From Pelagibius marinus (GTDB lineage Bacteria; Pseudomonadota; Alphaproteobacteria; Kiloniellales; Kiloniellaceae), in NCBI RefSeq assembly GCF_014925385.1, contig NZ_JACSDK010000009.1:310001-374000 (forward strand): 64,000 nucleotides of DNA. The letters run 5' to 3'. A model generated the notes under the pieces. It searched no databases. It was not told where the DNA came from and worked only from the letters and a program-made list of their open reading frames with translations. Shown here in pieces: positions 52,538-60,566 of the stretch (the stretch's first letter is position 1; the number at the start of each line of letters is the position of its first letter). Position numbers and translations under genes: made by a program.

Positions 52538-52759
52538 CCGTCGGACGCTCAAATCGAGAGCCTGCTGGCACGCCTGGAACGTGCAAAGAATCCTGTCTTC
52601 ATGATGGGGCGCATGTCCCGCTCCGCCGACGATTGGGCGGCGCGCGTCGCTCTGGCGGACCTTCTCCGCGCGAAGGAGGGAGCCTGCGTCGTAGTCGATG
52701 CACGGGTCGAACCTGGATATGCGGCCGCGATGTCAAAGGGCATGACCGAGACGGGTTGA
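52538..52759 (+). pseudogene. Thiamine-diphosphate enzyme (acetolactate synthase-like) remnant with internal deletion
   Basis: The plus frame reads LLARLERAKNPVFMMGRMSR and DDWAARVALADLL, resembling the central domain of acetolactate-synthase-like enzymes. It then jumps to CVVVDARVEPGYAAAMSKGM, which resembles their extreme C-terminus, followed by TGA. Roughly two hundred residues between these parts and the whole N-terminal domain are missing. No ribosome-binding site or start was found, so it is a relic. Confidence 0.6.
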
Positions 52760-53023
52760 GCCTGCAAAACGCCGATGCCCAGCGTGCGTGAGCAAGATGT
52801 GCTCCAACCTGCCGCATGCAAGGCGCCTTGAAGCATCAGGCGAAGGCTCTGGATATCCTGTGGGTGGAGCCCATAACGCGGTGGCCGGAGTCCCGCAGTT
52901 GGTCTGGGCCTTGCCGGACTGCGCCCCCCTGGAGCGGACGCCTTAGCCGTCGCGCGACCAAGCATCCGTGCCCGCCTGGCACAAACTACCGGAGACCTGG
53001 GCCCGGAACGAATCCGGAAATGC

Positions 53024-53041
53024 GGAAAGTGAAGACTTTCC
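53024..53041 (-). terminator. Hairpin downstream of tRNA-Arg
   Basis: GGAAAGT-GAAG-ACTTTCC is a perfect seven-base stem about 34 bases past the tRNA 3' end on the minus strand. The same hairpin is kept in the duplicate at 40731-40748. It may end tRNA transcription, though no long T-run follows. Confidence 0.5.
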
Positions 53042-53074
53042 CAGCGCGTTTTCTTGCTGATTCTCAGGGGATTA

Positions 53075-53151
53075 TGGCGCGCCCGGGAAGATTCGAACTC
53101 CCAACCTCCTGATCCGTAGTCAGGTGCTCTATCCAATTGAGCTACGGGCGC
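53075..53151 (-). tRNA. tRNA-Arg (anticodon ACG)
   Basis: The minus strand folds into a complete cloverleaf. Acceptor arms GCGCCCG and CGGGCGC pair, the D arm is GCTC...GAGC, the anticodon stem-loop is CCTGA-CTACGGA-TCAGG with ACG in the centre, and the T arm is GGGAG-TTCGAAT-CTTCC. An encoded CCA lies at 53075-53077. Partial 3' copies at 40.78 and 46.41 kb indicate that this gene served as an integration site. Confidence 0.97.
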
Positions 53152-53458
53152 ACATCAAAGCCGCTAGAAGCGGCGCGGAGGCGGGACCGCCGCCGCGAAG
53201 AGGCCGGACATTACTCGAAGCCTCCGCCCCTTGCAAGACCTTCGAGAAGGGCAAAAAAGCGAGGATTTCCAACCTCGAAGCGCCCTGCCGGACGCTCTCA
53301 ACCACAAGGAAATGGCACTTGTACGCCCAGAATCCATACTCTACTATCTCGCAATCGTTCGAGGGGGGCGGGATAGCAAGACTCTGTAAAGACTTACATA
53401 GTTAATATGTGAGCAGTTCTAAGGTTAAGCTGTCTCGGAAATCTGTACGGAAATCTCT
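53152..53458. other. Intergenic region before the OmpA-like lipoprotein gene
   Basis: No gene was seen in these 307 nt. A short GCCGCT-AGA-AGCGGC hairpin lies at about 53160-53174, in the 5' flank of the tRNA. The AT-rich part from 53310 on probably holds the lipoprotein promoter. Confidence 0.4.
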
Positions 53459-54628
53459 ATGTCGAGCAGACACTTGTTGCCCTTTCGCCGGACCGCTGTC
53501 GTCATCGGCGCGCTTCTCTTCGTGGCGGGCTGCGCCGCCCCTCAGGAAGATAAGAAGCCCGTCAGCAGCAGCGCATCGGCGCCACAGGCCGAGACTTCCG
53601 CGGCCGCCCAGCCCGCCAGCGTAGAGACCGCTCCCGCCTCGTCGGTTCCGGCTGCCCAGGCGCCTGAGATCCTGGGCAATACGGTCTTCGAGCCGCCGAC
53701 GGTCAGCAACATGCGGCCTACCGGCACCGTGGTCGGCCAGAAGATCGAATCGCTGCGCACAGACCTCCTGAAGCTGCAGGAGCAGTTGAAGGCCGAGAAC
53801 GACCAGCTGCAGAGCCTGCGCATCTCGGCGCGCCAGTTCGCCGGCAACTACCATTCCCTGAAGGCGGCCATGAACGCCCGCCTGCAGGTCGGCACCACCC
53901 CCGGCAACCCGGAGCTGGTGGCCCAGTGGAACCAGGCCCAGGCCGAGTTGCAGCAGGTCGGCGCCTCCATCGCCGCCCTGAACACCCTGGCCAGCCAGGT
54001 CTCCGGCACCGCCTCGCTGTCGGCCTTCCTGCTCGAGTCGACCAGCACCACCTTCGAGCTGCGCGGCGCCATCGAGGAAGACCACCGCCAGCTCGCCGTT
54101 CTGGAGGACGAGGTCAACAAGACCGTGGTGGTGATCGACCGCCTGCTCAACGAGCTGAGCGACGACATCGCGCGCACCCAGAACTACTTCGCCAACGAGC
54201 GCTTGAACCTGACCGCCATGCAGGTCGCCATCGACAACGGCGAGTACATCGGCGGCAGCCTGGCCAACCGCGCCTACGGCGTGCCCGCGCCGGCCCCGGC
54301 CGGCGGCGCGGCCAGCCAGGTCGGCGCCCGCCAGCCCCTGGCGGTGATCCGCTTCGACCGCGAGAACCCGCAGTACGAGCAGGCGCTCTTCACGGTGATC
54401 GGCGCGGCCCTGGAACGCCGTCCCAACGCCGCCTTCGACATCGTCGCAGTGGCCCCGGCCGGCGGCGACTCGGCCCGCGTGGCGCTGGACACCAACCGCT
54501 CGCGCCGCAACGCGGAGAATGTGCTGCGCACCCTCACTAACATGGGCCTGCCCGCCGACCGCATGACGCTCTCGGCGACCTCCAGCCCGACCGCCCAGGT
54601 CAACGAGGTGCACGTCTACGTGCGTTGA
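53459..54628 (+). CDS. Envelope lipoprotein with coiled coil and OmpA-like C-terminus
   Basis: A 389-residue protein. A signal with lipobox LFVAGC (Cys about 24) is followed by an Ala/Ser/Pro-rich linker. A long helical region (about 90-250) comes next with repeated Leu/Gln heptad-like stretches (LRTDLLKLQEQLKAENDQLQ and later). A C-terminal domain (about 300-389) resembles OmpA/MotB peptidoglycan-binding folds (ARVALDTNRSRRNAENVLRT, GLPADRMTLSATSS). It probably links the outer membrane to peptidoglycan. A strong terminator follows. Confidence 0.8.
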   Translation: MSSRHLLPFRRTAVVIGALLFVAGCAAPQEDKKPVSSSASAPQAETSAAAQPASVETAPASSVPAAQAPEILGNTVFEPPTVSNMRPTGTVVGQKIESLRTDLLKLQEQLKAENDQLQSLRISARQFAGNYHSLKAAMNARLQVGTTPGNPELVAQWNQAQAELQQVGASIAALNTLASQVSGTASLSAFLLESTSTTFELRGAIEEDHRQLAVLEDEVNKTVVVIDRLLNELSDDIARTQNYFANERLNLTAMQVAIDNGEYIGGSLANRAYGVPAPAPAGGAASQVGARQPLAVIRFDRENPQYEQALFTVIGAALERRPNAAFDIVAVAPAGGDSARVALDTNRSRRNAENVLRTLTNMGLPADRMTLSATSSPTAQVNEVHVYVR

Positions 54629-54653
54629 CCCCGGCAGACAACCGAAGCTTCTC

Positions 54654-54692
54654 GAGGCCGGCTCCGGAAACGGAGCCGGCCTCTCGCTTTTC
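54654..54692 (+). terminator. Rho-independent terminator after the lipoprotein gene
   Basis: GAGGCCGGCTCCG-GAAA-CGGAGCCGGCCTC is a perfect 13-base stem with a GAAA tetraloop, followed by TCGCTTTT. It ends 25 nt after the lipoprotein stop codon begins its 3' leader. Confidence 0.92.
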
Positions 54693-54799
54693 GGGAAGGG
54701 CTTTCGGGGGTGCTTTCCGGGGGGGGGACTGGCCGCCGCCGTCGATCGCCCTAGTTCCTCCCGCAGGCCCTTCTGGCATAGCCCCTCCGGGAGACCCGC

Positions 54800-55255
54800 A
54801 TGATCCGCCTTGCCCGCACCTGCCTTGCACTTGCGCTGCTCTGCGCCGTCCCGGGGGTCGCTGTCCCGACCGGCGCCGCGGCCCAGGACGTGCTGCGGCC
54901 CGCCCCCGGCGACCAGCGGGCCATCCTCGGCACCATCCAGGCCCAGTTGAACGCCTTCCAGGCGGACGACTGGGGCCGCGCCTTTTCCTACGCCACGCCG
55001 CGGCTGCGCGCGCTGTTCCGCACGCCGGAGAACTTCATGGCGATGGTGCGCGGCGGCTATCAGCCGGTCTACCGGCCCCAGTCGGTGGAGTACCTCGACG
55101 CCCGCATCGTCGACGGCAAGACCGGCCAGGCGGTCCGCTTCGTCGGCCCCGACGGCCAGGCGGTCGTCGCCATCTACACCATGGAGCAGCAGCCCGACGG
55201 CAGCTGGCGGATCGCCGCGGTGCAGTTGATCCGCACCGGCGAAGTGACCAGCTAA
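54800..55255 (+). CDS. DUF4864 family exported protein
   Basis: A 151-residue protein with a signal peptide (to about AAAQ, residue 29). Its single domain matches DUF4864 in QLNAFQADDWGRAFSYATP, LRALFRTPENFMAMVRGGY and VYRPQSVEYLDARIV. The fold is probably SnoaL/NTF2-like. Function is unknown. GGGAGACCC lies before the ATG. It stands alone between the lipoprotein terminator and gpt. Confidence 0.85.
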   Translation: MIRLARTCLALALLCAVPGVAVPTGAAAQDVLRPAPGDQRAILGTIQAQLNAFQADDWGRAFSYATPRLRALFRTPENFMAMVRGGYQPVYRPQSVEYLDARIVDGKTGQAVRFVGPDGQAVVAIYTMEQQPDGSWRIAAVQLIRTGEVTS

Positions 55256-55390
55256 GGCCGGCTGGCGGCGAAAAGCCTTTAGACGCCAGCCGCGACTTCC
55301 GCTTTAATCCCCGCTTCGAGTCGGCGCCCCGCCAGGGGCGGCCGCCGTGAACAAGAAGCCTGGAATTGAAGAAGAGGGTGGCCCCTAGAC

Positions 55391-55870
55391 ATGTCCGCCG
55401 GCGAACAGAAGACTTTCCCCGTTTCCTGGGACCAACTCCACCGCGATTCCCGCGCGCTCGCCTGGCGGCTGGTCGAGCAGGGCCCCTTCAAGGGCATCGC
55501 CGCCATCACCCGCGGCGGGCTGGTGCCGGCCGCCGTCATCGCCCGCGAACTGGACGTCCGCCTGATCGACACCATCTGCATCGTCAGCTATCGCGAGGAC
55601 CGCTCCCAGGGCGAGATGGACGTCCTCAAGGCGGTGGAGCACGACAGCGAGGGCTGGCTGCTGATCGACGACCTGGTGGACACCGGCAAGACCGCCCGCA
55701 AGGTGCGCGAACTCATGCCCAAGGCGCATTTCGCCACGGTCTACGCCAAACCGGCCGGCCGCCCCCTGGTCGACAGCTTCGTGACCGAGGTCAGCCAGGA
55801 CACCTGGATCCTGTTTCCTTGGGATACGGCGCTGATGTCGGTGCCGCCGATCATCCAGACGCCACGCTGA
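55391..55870 (+). CDS. gpt: Xanthine-guanine phosphoribosyltransferase
   Basis: A 159-residue phosphoribosyltransferase. The PRPP-binding motif is [14 protein letters not shown] near residue 90. The N-terminal [19 protein letters not shown] and the [20 protein letters not shown] block are those of bacterial Gpt. It salvages xanthine and guanine to XMP and GMP in the cytosol. It is convergent with fnrL. Confidence 0.94.
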   Translation: MSAGEQKTFPVSWDQLHRDSRALAWRLVEQGPFKGIAAITRGGLVPAAVIARELDVRLIDTICIVSYREDRSQGEMDVLKAVEHDSEGWLLIDDLVDTGKTARKVRELMPKAHFATVYAKPAGRPLVDSFVTEVSQDTWILFPWDTALMSVPPIIQTPR

Positions 55871-55906
55871 GGCCTCAAGGGGTTCTCGCGGCTGATCCCG
55901 GAGGGC

Positions 55907-56659
55907 TCAGTAGCCGCCGGCGATCTCCTCCAACGCCTCGCGCTGAGCCAGCTTCACCTGATGATTGGGCAACAGGTTGATGATGCCTTCCTGCTTCAAC
56001 TGCGTGAAAGTGCGGCTTACGGTCTCCGTGGTCAGCCCCAGATAATCGCCGATGTCGGTGCGGCTCATGGACACCAGCACCGGGTCCTCCGGCTGGCCGC
56101 GCTGCTTGGCGCGCTTGGCCAGCATCATCAGGAAGGACGCGATCTTCTCCCGCGCCGTCTTGCGGCCCAGCAGCAGCATCTGCTCCTGCGCCGCCACCAG
56201 CTCGTTGCTGGCGATGCTCAGCAGGCGCTGCTCGATCTTGGGCATACGCTGCATGAGATCTTCCAGCTTGTGGCGCGGGAAGCGGCACAGCAGGCAGGGC
56301 GTCACCGCCTCGGCGCTGAAGGCGTAGGTGTCCTGGGTGGCAAGGCCCAGGAAATCGCCGCCGAAGAGAAAGCCCGTCACCTGGCGGCGGCCGTCGGGCA
56401 GCAGCTTGTAGACCTTGAGGGTGCCGGAGGTGAGGTTGTAAACGTTGCCGGCCTCCTCGCCCTCGTCGAAGAGGGGCGCGCCGGCCTGAAGCTCGACCGA
56501 GGTCATGAGAGCCGAGACCTGGGCCAGCTCGTTCGAATCCAGCGGCGCGCAGATGGTCATGCCGCGTACCGAACAGGCCGCGCAGGGCGAATCGTCTTTG
56601 CGCTCCCGTGCAACGGCCGGCGCCAGCTTGCTCGCGCGGTCAAAATCGAAAACCGTCAT
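55907..56659 (-). CDS. fnrL: FnrL, oxygen-sensing Crp/Fnr regulator with [4Fe-4S] cysteines
   Basis: A 250-residue regulator. Cluster cysteines are Cys26, Cys29 and Cys37 (CAACSVRGMTIC) and Cys122 in TPCLLCRF. A cyclic-nucleotide-type barrel is followed by a winged helix with TTETVSRTFTQL, whose Glu, Ser and Arg read TTGAT half-sites. Under low oxygen it activates respiration and denitrification genes. The ATG at 56659 gives the usual MTVFDF start; a TTG nine codons earlier is less likely. A perfect FNR box lies at 56749-56762. Confidence 0.93.
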   Translation of the reverse strand: MTVFDFDRASKLAPAVARERKDDSPCAACSVRGMTICAPLDSNELAQVSALMTSVELQAGAPLFDEGEEAGNVYNLTSGTLKVYKLLPDGRRQVTGFLFGGDFLGLATQDTYAFSAEAVTPCLLCRFPRHKLEDLMQRMPKIEQRLLSIASNELVAAQEQMLLLGRKTAREKIASFLMMLAKRAKQRGQPEDPVLVSMSRTDIGDYLGLTTETVSRTFTQLKQEGIINLLPNHQVKLAQREALEEIAGGY

Positions 56660-56748
56660 CTCCCACCCATCTCCAAGCAACAACACTCTGCACTCGGCTC
56701 CGCCACCTTATCCCCCACCGGCGCCGCGAGCCTTCCCGCCTTTTTCTT

Positions 56749-56762
56749 TTGATGTGGATCAA
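56749..56762. promoter_or_regulatory. Perfect FNR box TTGAT-GTGG-ATCAA before fnrL
   Basis: Both arms are complete. The centre lies about 97 nt upstream of the fnrL ATG and 97 nt upstream of the plus-strand gene at 56852. Autoregulation of fnrL is the simplest reading, but the divergent gene could also respond. Confidence 0.8.
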
Positions 56763-56851
56763 CGACGCGCAACGCCGCCGAACGTCAATCTTCCAATCTA
56801 GAGAATGCGAACTTAGCGCTGATCCCGCGTCTCAAAGGCGCATAGCTGTGT

Positions 56852-57340
56852 GTGATTAAGGTGACTCGTTTGGTGCGGAAACTCAATGTCAGTTTGCTCC
56901 TGCCGGAGGAGGTGGATCAGGCCTTCCCTCTGATCCGCACCATCTGCCCAGATGCCGACCTGGAAGCCTGGCGCAGCTTCGCCGGCCAGCGCCTGGCCGG
57001 AGGATCCGAACGTGGGAATGGTATCCTAATTGTCCGCAACGAGCAAAGCTGCATTGTCGCCGTGGCGGCCTACATGCTGTCTCACGACCTGCTGCACGGC
57101 CCGATCCTGCTGGCCGACCATTTCGGTGCCCTGGACATCGTCGACCAGGGCAACGTTGCCCGCGCCCTGGAAAGCGGGCTGGAGAAGATCGCCCGGCGCC
57201 ACGGCTGCACGGCGGTGCATACCAACGTGGGCAACAACGGCAGAAAGAGCGACGACGACTGGCTGTGTTCCGTGCTCTTCGAACGTGGCCACCACGTCGA
57301 GGGGCTCCACATGTGCAAGCTGATCCCCGTCAATCTCTGA
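56852..57340 (+). CDS. Possible GNAT-type acetyltransferase
   Basis: A 162-residue protein of GNAT size. It begins with a strand-helix pattern (NVSLLLPEEVDQAFPLIRTI), has a central hydrophobic strand before SCIVAVAAYML, and a helix after DIVDQGNVARALESGLEKIA, as in acetyltransferases. The classical acetyl-CoA loop is not clear, so function stays open. The start is uncertain: GTG at 56852 or a later GTG. It is divergent from fnrL and shares the region with the FNR box. Confidence 0.6.
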   Translation: MIKVTRLVRKLNVSLLLPEEVDQAFPLIRTICPDADLEAWRSFAGQRLAGGSERGNGILIVRNEQSCIVAVAAYMLSHDLLHGPILLADHFGALDIVDQGNVARALESGLEKIARRHGCTAVHTNVGNNGRKSDDDWLCSVLFERGHHVEGLHMCKLIPVNL

Positions 57341-57468
57341 AGCGTTACCGCGCCTTCAAAATCTACCCCTGGCCAAGCCGCGAGCGGCGGTCGATGATAA
57401 CGTGAATCATCGGCGCGGCCCTTCGTTGCGCGCGCCGCAGCACGCCAACCGATCGGGGAGACCGCGCC

Positions 57469-59226
57469 ATGACTTCTGCCGTCACCGCCGAGGCCTTGAA
57501 GCGGCTAAGCCGCCTGCTCGCCGTCCCGTTGCTGCTGGGGCTGCCGCTCCTCGGCGCCTGCAACACGGTGGAAGAGCCCGCGCCGGCGTTGCCGCGCCAG
57601 ATGGTCACCGCCGCCAATCCGCTGGCCGCCGAGGCCGGCATGGCCATGCTGCGCGAGGGCGGCTCTGCCACCGACGCGGCCATTGCCACCGAGCTGGTGC
57701 TGGGCCTGGTGGAACCACAGTCTTCCGGCATCGGCGGCGGCGCCTTCCTGCTGCACTATGACGCCGCCGAGCGCGCGGTGTCCGCCTATGACGGACGCGA
57801 GACCGCCCCGGCCGGTGCCGACGAGGCGCTGTTCCTCGACGCCGAGGGCGAGCCCCTGCCCTTCTGGGATGCGGTGGTCGGCGGCCGCTCGGTCGGCGCG
57901 CCCGGCCTGCTGCGCATGCTGGAAATGGCCCACCGGGAGCACGGCAAGCTGCCCTGGGCGAGGCTCTTCCAGCCGGCAATCCGCCTGGCCGAGGAAGGTT
58001 TCGCCGTCTCGCCGCGCCTGCACGAACTGATCGCCGGGGACAAGTACCTGAAGCGCTACCCGGCGACGGCCGCCTATTTCCACGACGCCGACGGCAACCC
58101 GCTGCCGGTCGGTCACCTGCTGAAGAACCAGGCCTATGCCGATACCCTGCGCCTTGTCGCCGAGGGCGGCGCCGACGCCTTCTACAAGGGCTGGGTGGCG
58201 CTGGACATCGTGAACGCCGTGCGCGATGCGTCGGATAATCCCGGCCTGCTGAGCTACCCCGACCTGCGCGGCTACCAGGCCAAGCGGCGCGAGCCTGTCT
58301 GCCTGCCCTACCGCCGCTGGATCGTCTGCGGCATGCCGCCGCCGACCTCCGGCGGCGTCGCCGTGCTGCAGACCCTGAAGCTGCTGGAGGCCTTCGACCT
58401 CGCCGCCCTGGCGCCGGCGCCCGGCGAAAGCCCGAGCGCCGAAGCAATCCACCTGGTGGCCGAGGCCGAACGCCTGGCCTTCGCCGACCGCGACCGCTTC
58501 CTGGCCGACAGCGACTTCGTCGAGGTACCGGTGGACAAGCTGCTCGACCCGCTGTACCTCGCCGCCCGCGCGGTGCTGATCGACCCGGCGGCCAGCATGG
58601 GCAAGGCCCGCCCGGGCCTGAGGACGCCGCAGGCGCACAGCCCGGCGCAGCTCAATCCGCCCTCCACCTCGCACCTCTCCGTGGTCGACGCCAAGGGCAA
58701 CGCCGTCTCCATGACCGCCTCGATCGAGAGCGCCTTCGGCTCGCGCGTCATGGCGCGCGGCTTCCTGCTGAACAACGAGCTGACCGACTTCTCCTTCCGT
58801 CCCGAGGTCGACGGCCGGCCGGTGGCCAACCGCGTCGCGCCGGGCAAGCGGCCGCGCAGCTCCATGTCGCCAACCCTGGTGCTGGACGGAGAGGGCCGCT
58901 TCGTCATGGCCATCGGCTCGCCCGGCGGCAGCCGCATCATCGGCTACACGACCAAGGCGATCATCGCCGCCCTGGACTGGAACCTGACCATGCAGCAGGC
59001 GGTCGCCCTGCCCAACTTCGTCAACCGCAACGGCGCCACCGACCTGGAGGAAGGCACCGGCATCGAGGCGGCCAAGGCGGGGCTGGAGGCCCTGGGCCAC
59101 GAGGTCAATGTGCGCGGCATGACCAGCGGCCTGCACGGCATCCGCCGGATCCGCAAGGGGCCGGAGGGGGGGGGCCTGGAGGGCGGCGCGGACCCCCGAC
59201 GCGAAGGCGTCGTGCTAACGAAGTAG
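57469..59226 (+). CDS. ggt: Gamma-glutamyltranspeptidase, lipoprotein-type signal
   Basis: A 585-residue precursor. A signal with lipobox-like LLGAC (Cys about 31) is followed by the large-subunit part (MVTAANPLAAEAGMAMLREG, EPQSSGIGGGAFLLHYD). The self-cleavage site is PPSTSHLSVVD with Thr400 as nucleophile, and the small-subunit part has SIESAFGSRVMARGF and MSPTLVLDGEG. It breaks gamma-glutamyl bonds of glutathione and related peptides in the periplasm. The last coding bases form the first copy of a 30-bp tandem repeat. Confidence 0.93.
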   Translation: MTSAVTAEALKRLSRLLAVPLLLGLPLLGACNTVEEPAPALPRQMVTAANPLAAEAGMAMLREGGSATDAAIATELVLGLVEPQSSGIGGGAFLLHYDAAERAVSAYDGRETAPAGADEALFLDAEGEPLPFWDAVVGGRSVGAPGLLRMLEMAHREHGKLPWARLFQPAIRLAEEGFAVSPRLHELIAGDKYLKRYPATAAYFHDADGNPLPVGHLLKNQAYADTLRLVAEGGADAFYKGWVALDIVNAVRDASDNPGLLSYPDLRGYQAKRREPVCLPYRRWIVCGMPPPTSGGVAVLQTLKLLEAFDLAALAPAPGESPSAEAIHLVAEAERLAFADRDRFLADSDFVEVPVDKLLDPLYLAARAVLIDPAASMGKARPGLRTPQAHSPAQLNPPSTSHLSVVDAKGNAVSMTASIESAFGSRVMARGFLLNNELTDFSFRPEVDGRPVANRVAPGKRPRSSMSPTLVLDGEGRFVMAIGSPGGSRIIGYTTKAIIAALDWNLTMQQAVALPNFVNRNGATDLEEGTGIEAAKAGLEALGHEVNVRGMTSGLHGIRRIRKGPEGGGLEGGADPRREGVVLTK

Positions 59227-59290
59227 GGCCGCGAAGGCGTCGTGCTAACGAAGTAGGGCCGCGAAGGCGCCGTGCCGACGAAGCAGGGTG
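59201..59290 (+). repeat. 30-bp tandem repeat, three copies, at the ggt 3' end
   Basis: The unit GCGAAGGCGTCGTGCTAACG plus ten further bases occurs at 59201-59230 and 59231-59260 without change, and at 59261-59290 with five or so changes. The first copy encodes the end of the protein and its TAG stop. The others are outside any gene. Confidence 0.9.
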
Positions 59291-59348
59291 AGCAGGCGGC
59301 GGCAGAGCGGTCTTGCAGTCACCCGGCCACCGACTAGACTGCGCGGCG

Positions 59349-60560
59349 ATGTCCCAAGCCCCCCACAGCAGCGTCACCGAGCTGCCGAGCGTCACCCTGA
59401 AGCCGCACGGCGAAAAGCGCCTCGGCCGCGGTCACCCCTGGGTCTATTCCAACGAGGTGGAGATGGACGCCGCCGCCAAGGCGGTGCCGCCGGGCGGGCT
59501 GGTGCGGCTCTGCGACCGCAAGGGCCGCTATCAGGCGACCGCCTTCTTCAACCGCCATCCGCTGATCGCCGCGCGGGCGCTGAGCCGCGACGAGGCCCAG
59601 CCCATCGACAAGGATTTCCTGGCACAGCGCCTAAGGCGCGCCCTGGCGATCCGCGAGCGCCTGATCGGCGTGCCCTACTACCGCCTGGTCCATGCCGAGG
59701 CCGACGGCCTGCCCGGTGTGGTCATCGACCGCTTCGGCGCAGCGCTCTGCCTGCAGGTCAACACCGCCGGCATGGAGCTCCTCACGCCGCTGCTGCTCGA
59801 AGCCTTGAACGACGTGGTGGCGCCGGAGACCATCGTGCTGCGCAACGACGGCGGCGTGCGCAAACTGGAGCAGCTCGACGAGTATGTGGAGGTCGTGCAG
59901 GGCAGCCTGGACGGCCCGCTGCCGCTGGAGGAGAACGGCGCGCGCTTCTTCGCCGACCTCGCCGGCGGCCAGAAGACCGGCTGGTTCTACGACCAGCGCG
60001 ACAACCGCGCCTGGGCGGCCCGGCTGGCCAAGGATGCCCGCGTGCTGGACTGCTACGCCTTCGCCGGCGGCTTCACCGTGCAGGCGGCCCTGGCCGGGGC
60101 GAGCGAAGTGGTCTCGGTCGACCGCTCGCAGGGCGCCCTCGACCTCTCCGCCCAGGCGGCCGAGGCCAACGGCGTGAGTGAGCGCTGCCGCTTCGTGAAG
60201 GCGGAGGTGTTCCAGGAACTGCAGCGCCAAGCCAGGGCCGGGGAGCGCTACGGCCTGGTCATCGTCGATCCGCCGGCCTTCGTGAAGACGAAAAAGGACC
60301 TGGCCCAGGGTCTCAAGGGCTACCGCAAGATGGTGCGCCTGGCCGCACCCCTCGTTGCGGAAGGCGGCTACCTGCTGGCGGCCTCCTGCTCGCACCACGC
60401 CGACCTGGAGAGCTTCGCCGAGCAGGTGAAGCGCGGCCTCATGGACGCCGGGCGCAGCGGGCGCATCCTGCGCACCTCCGGCGCCGCGCCGGACCATCCG
60501 GTGCATCCGGCCCTGCCGGAAAGCGCCTACCTGAAAGCGCAGATTCTGGCGCTGGATTAG
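59349..60560 (+). CDS. rlmI: Class I SAM-dependent 23S rRNA (cytosine) methyltransferase, RlmI-like
   Basis: A 403-residue protein. An N-terminal PUA-like domain (GHPWVYSNEVE, GGLVRLCDRKGRYQATAFF) is followed by a central RlmI-type domain with GLPGVVIDRFG and GQKTGWFYDQRDNR. The Rossmann methyltransferase has VLDCYAFAGGFTVQAALAGA as SAM loop and VIVDPPAFVKTK as catalytic-type motif. Members make m5C in 23S rRNA. The ATG at 59349 begins the PUA domain; an ATG at 59313 adds an unlikely leader. Confidence 0.88.
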   Translation: MSQAPHSSVTELPSVTLKPHGEKRLGRGHPWVYSNEVEMDAAAKAVPPGGLVRLCDRKGRYQATAFFNRHPLIAARALSRDEAQPIDKDFLAQRLRRALAIRERLIGVPYYRLVHAEADGLPGVVIDRFGAALCLQVNTAGMELLTPLLLEALNDVVAPETIVLRNDGGVRKLEQLDEYVEVVQGSLDGPLPLEENGARFFADLAGGQKTGWFYDQRDNRAWAARLAKDARVLDCYAFAGGFTVQAALAGASEVVSVDRSQGALDLSAQAAEANGVSERCRFVKAEVFQELQRQARAGERYGLVIVDPPAFVKTKKDLAQGLKGYRKMVRLAAPLVAEGGYLLAASCSHHADLESFAEQVKRGLMDAGRSGRILRTSGAAPDHPVHPALPESAYLKAQILALD

Positions 60561-60566
60561 CGGCGG

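Larger units (their letters stand above)
52369..53074. other. Module end: no intact gene; TPP-enzyme remnant and tRNA 3' flank
   Basis: The only coding trace is the fragment at 52538-52759. The right end, 53006-53074, is the 3' flank of the tRNA-Arg gene and matches 40713-40781, including the hairpin at 53024-53041. The middle shows no readable gene. Confidence 0.55.

Noticed and set aside
40713-53151. Calling the tRNA-flanked region a phage or ICE
   Set aside because: No integrase, relaxase, phage structural or conjugation gene was found; only the att-like tRNA fragments support mobility.
53402-54613. A 403-residue minus-strand frame opposite the lipoprotein gene
   Set aside because: The composition is that of a shadow frame, and the plus strand has a signal peptide, lipobox and a terminator.
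57505-59136. A 543-residue minus-strand frame opposite ggt
   Set aside because: It is a shadow of a clearly recognisable gamma-glutamyltranspeptidase on the plus strand.
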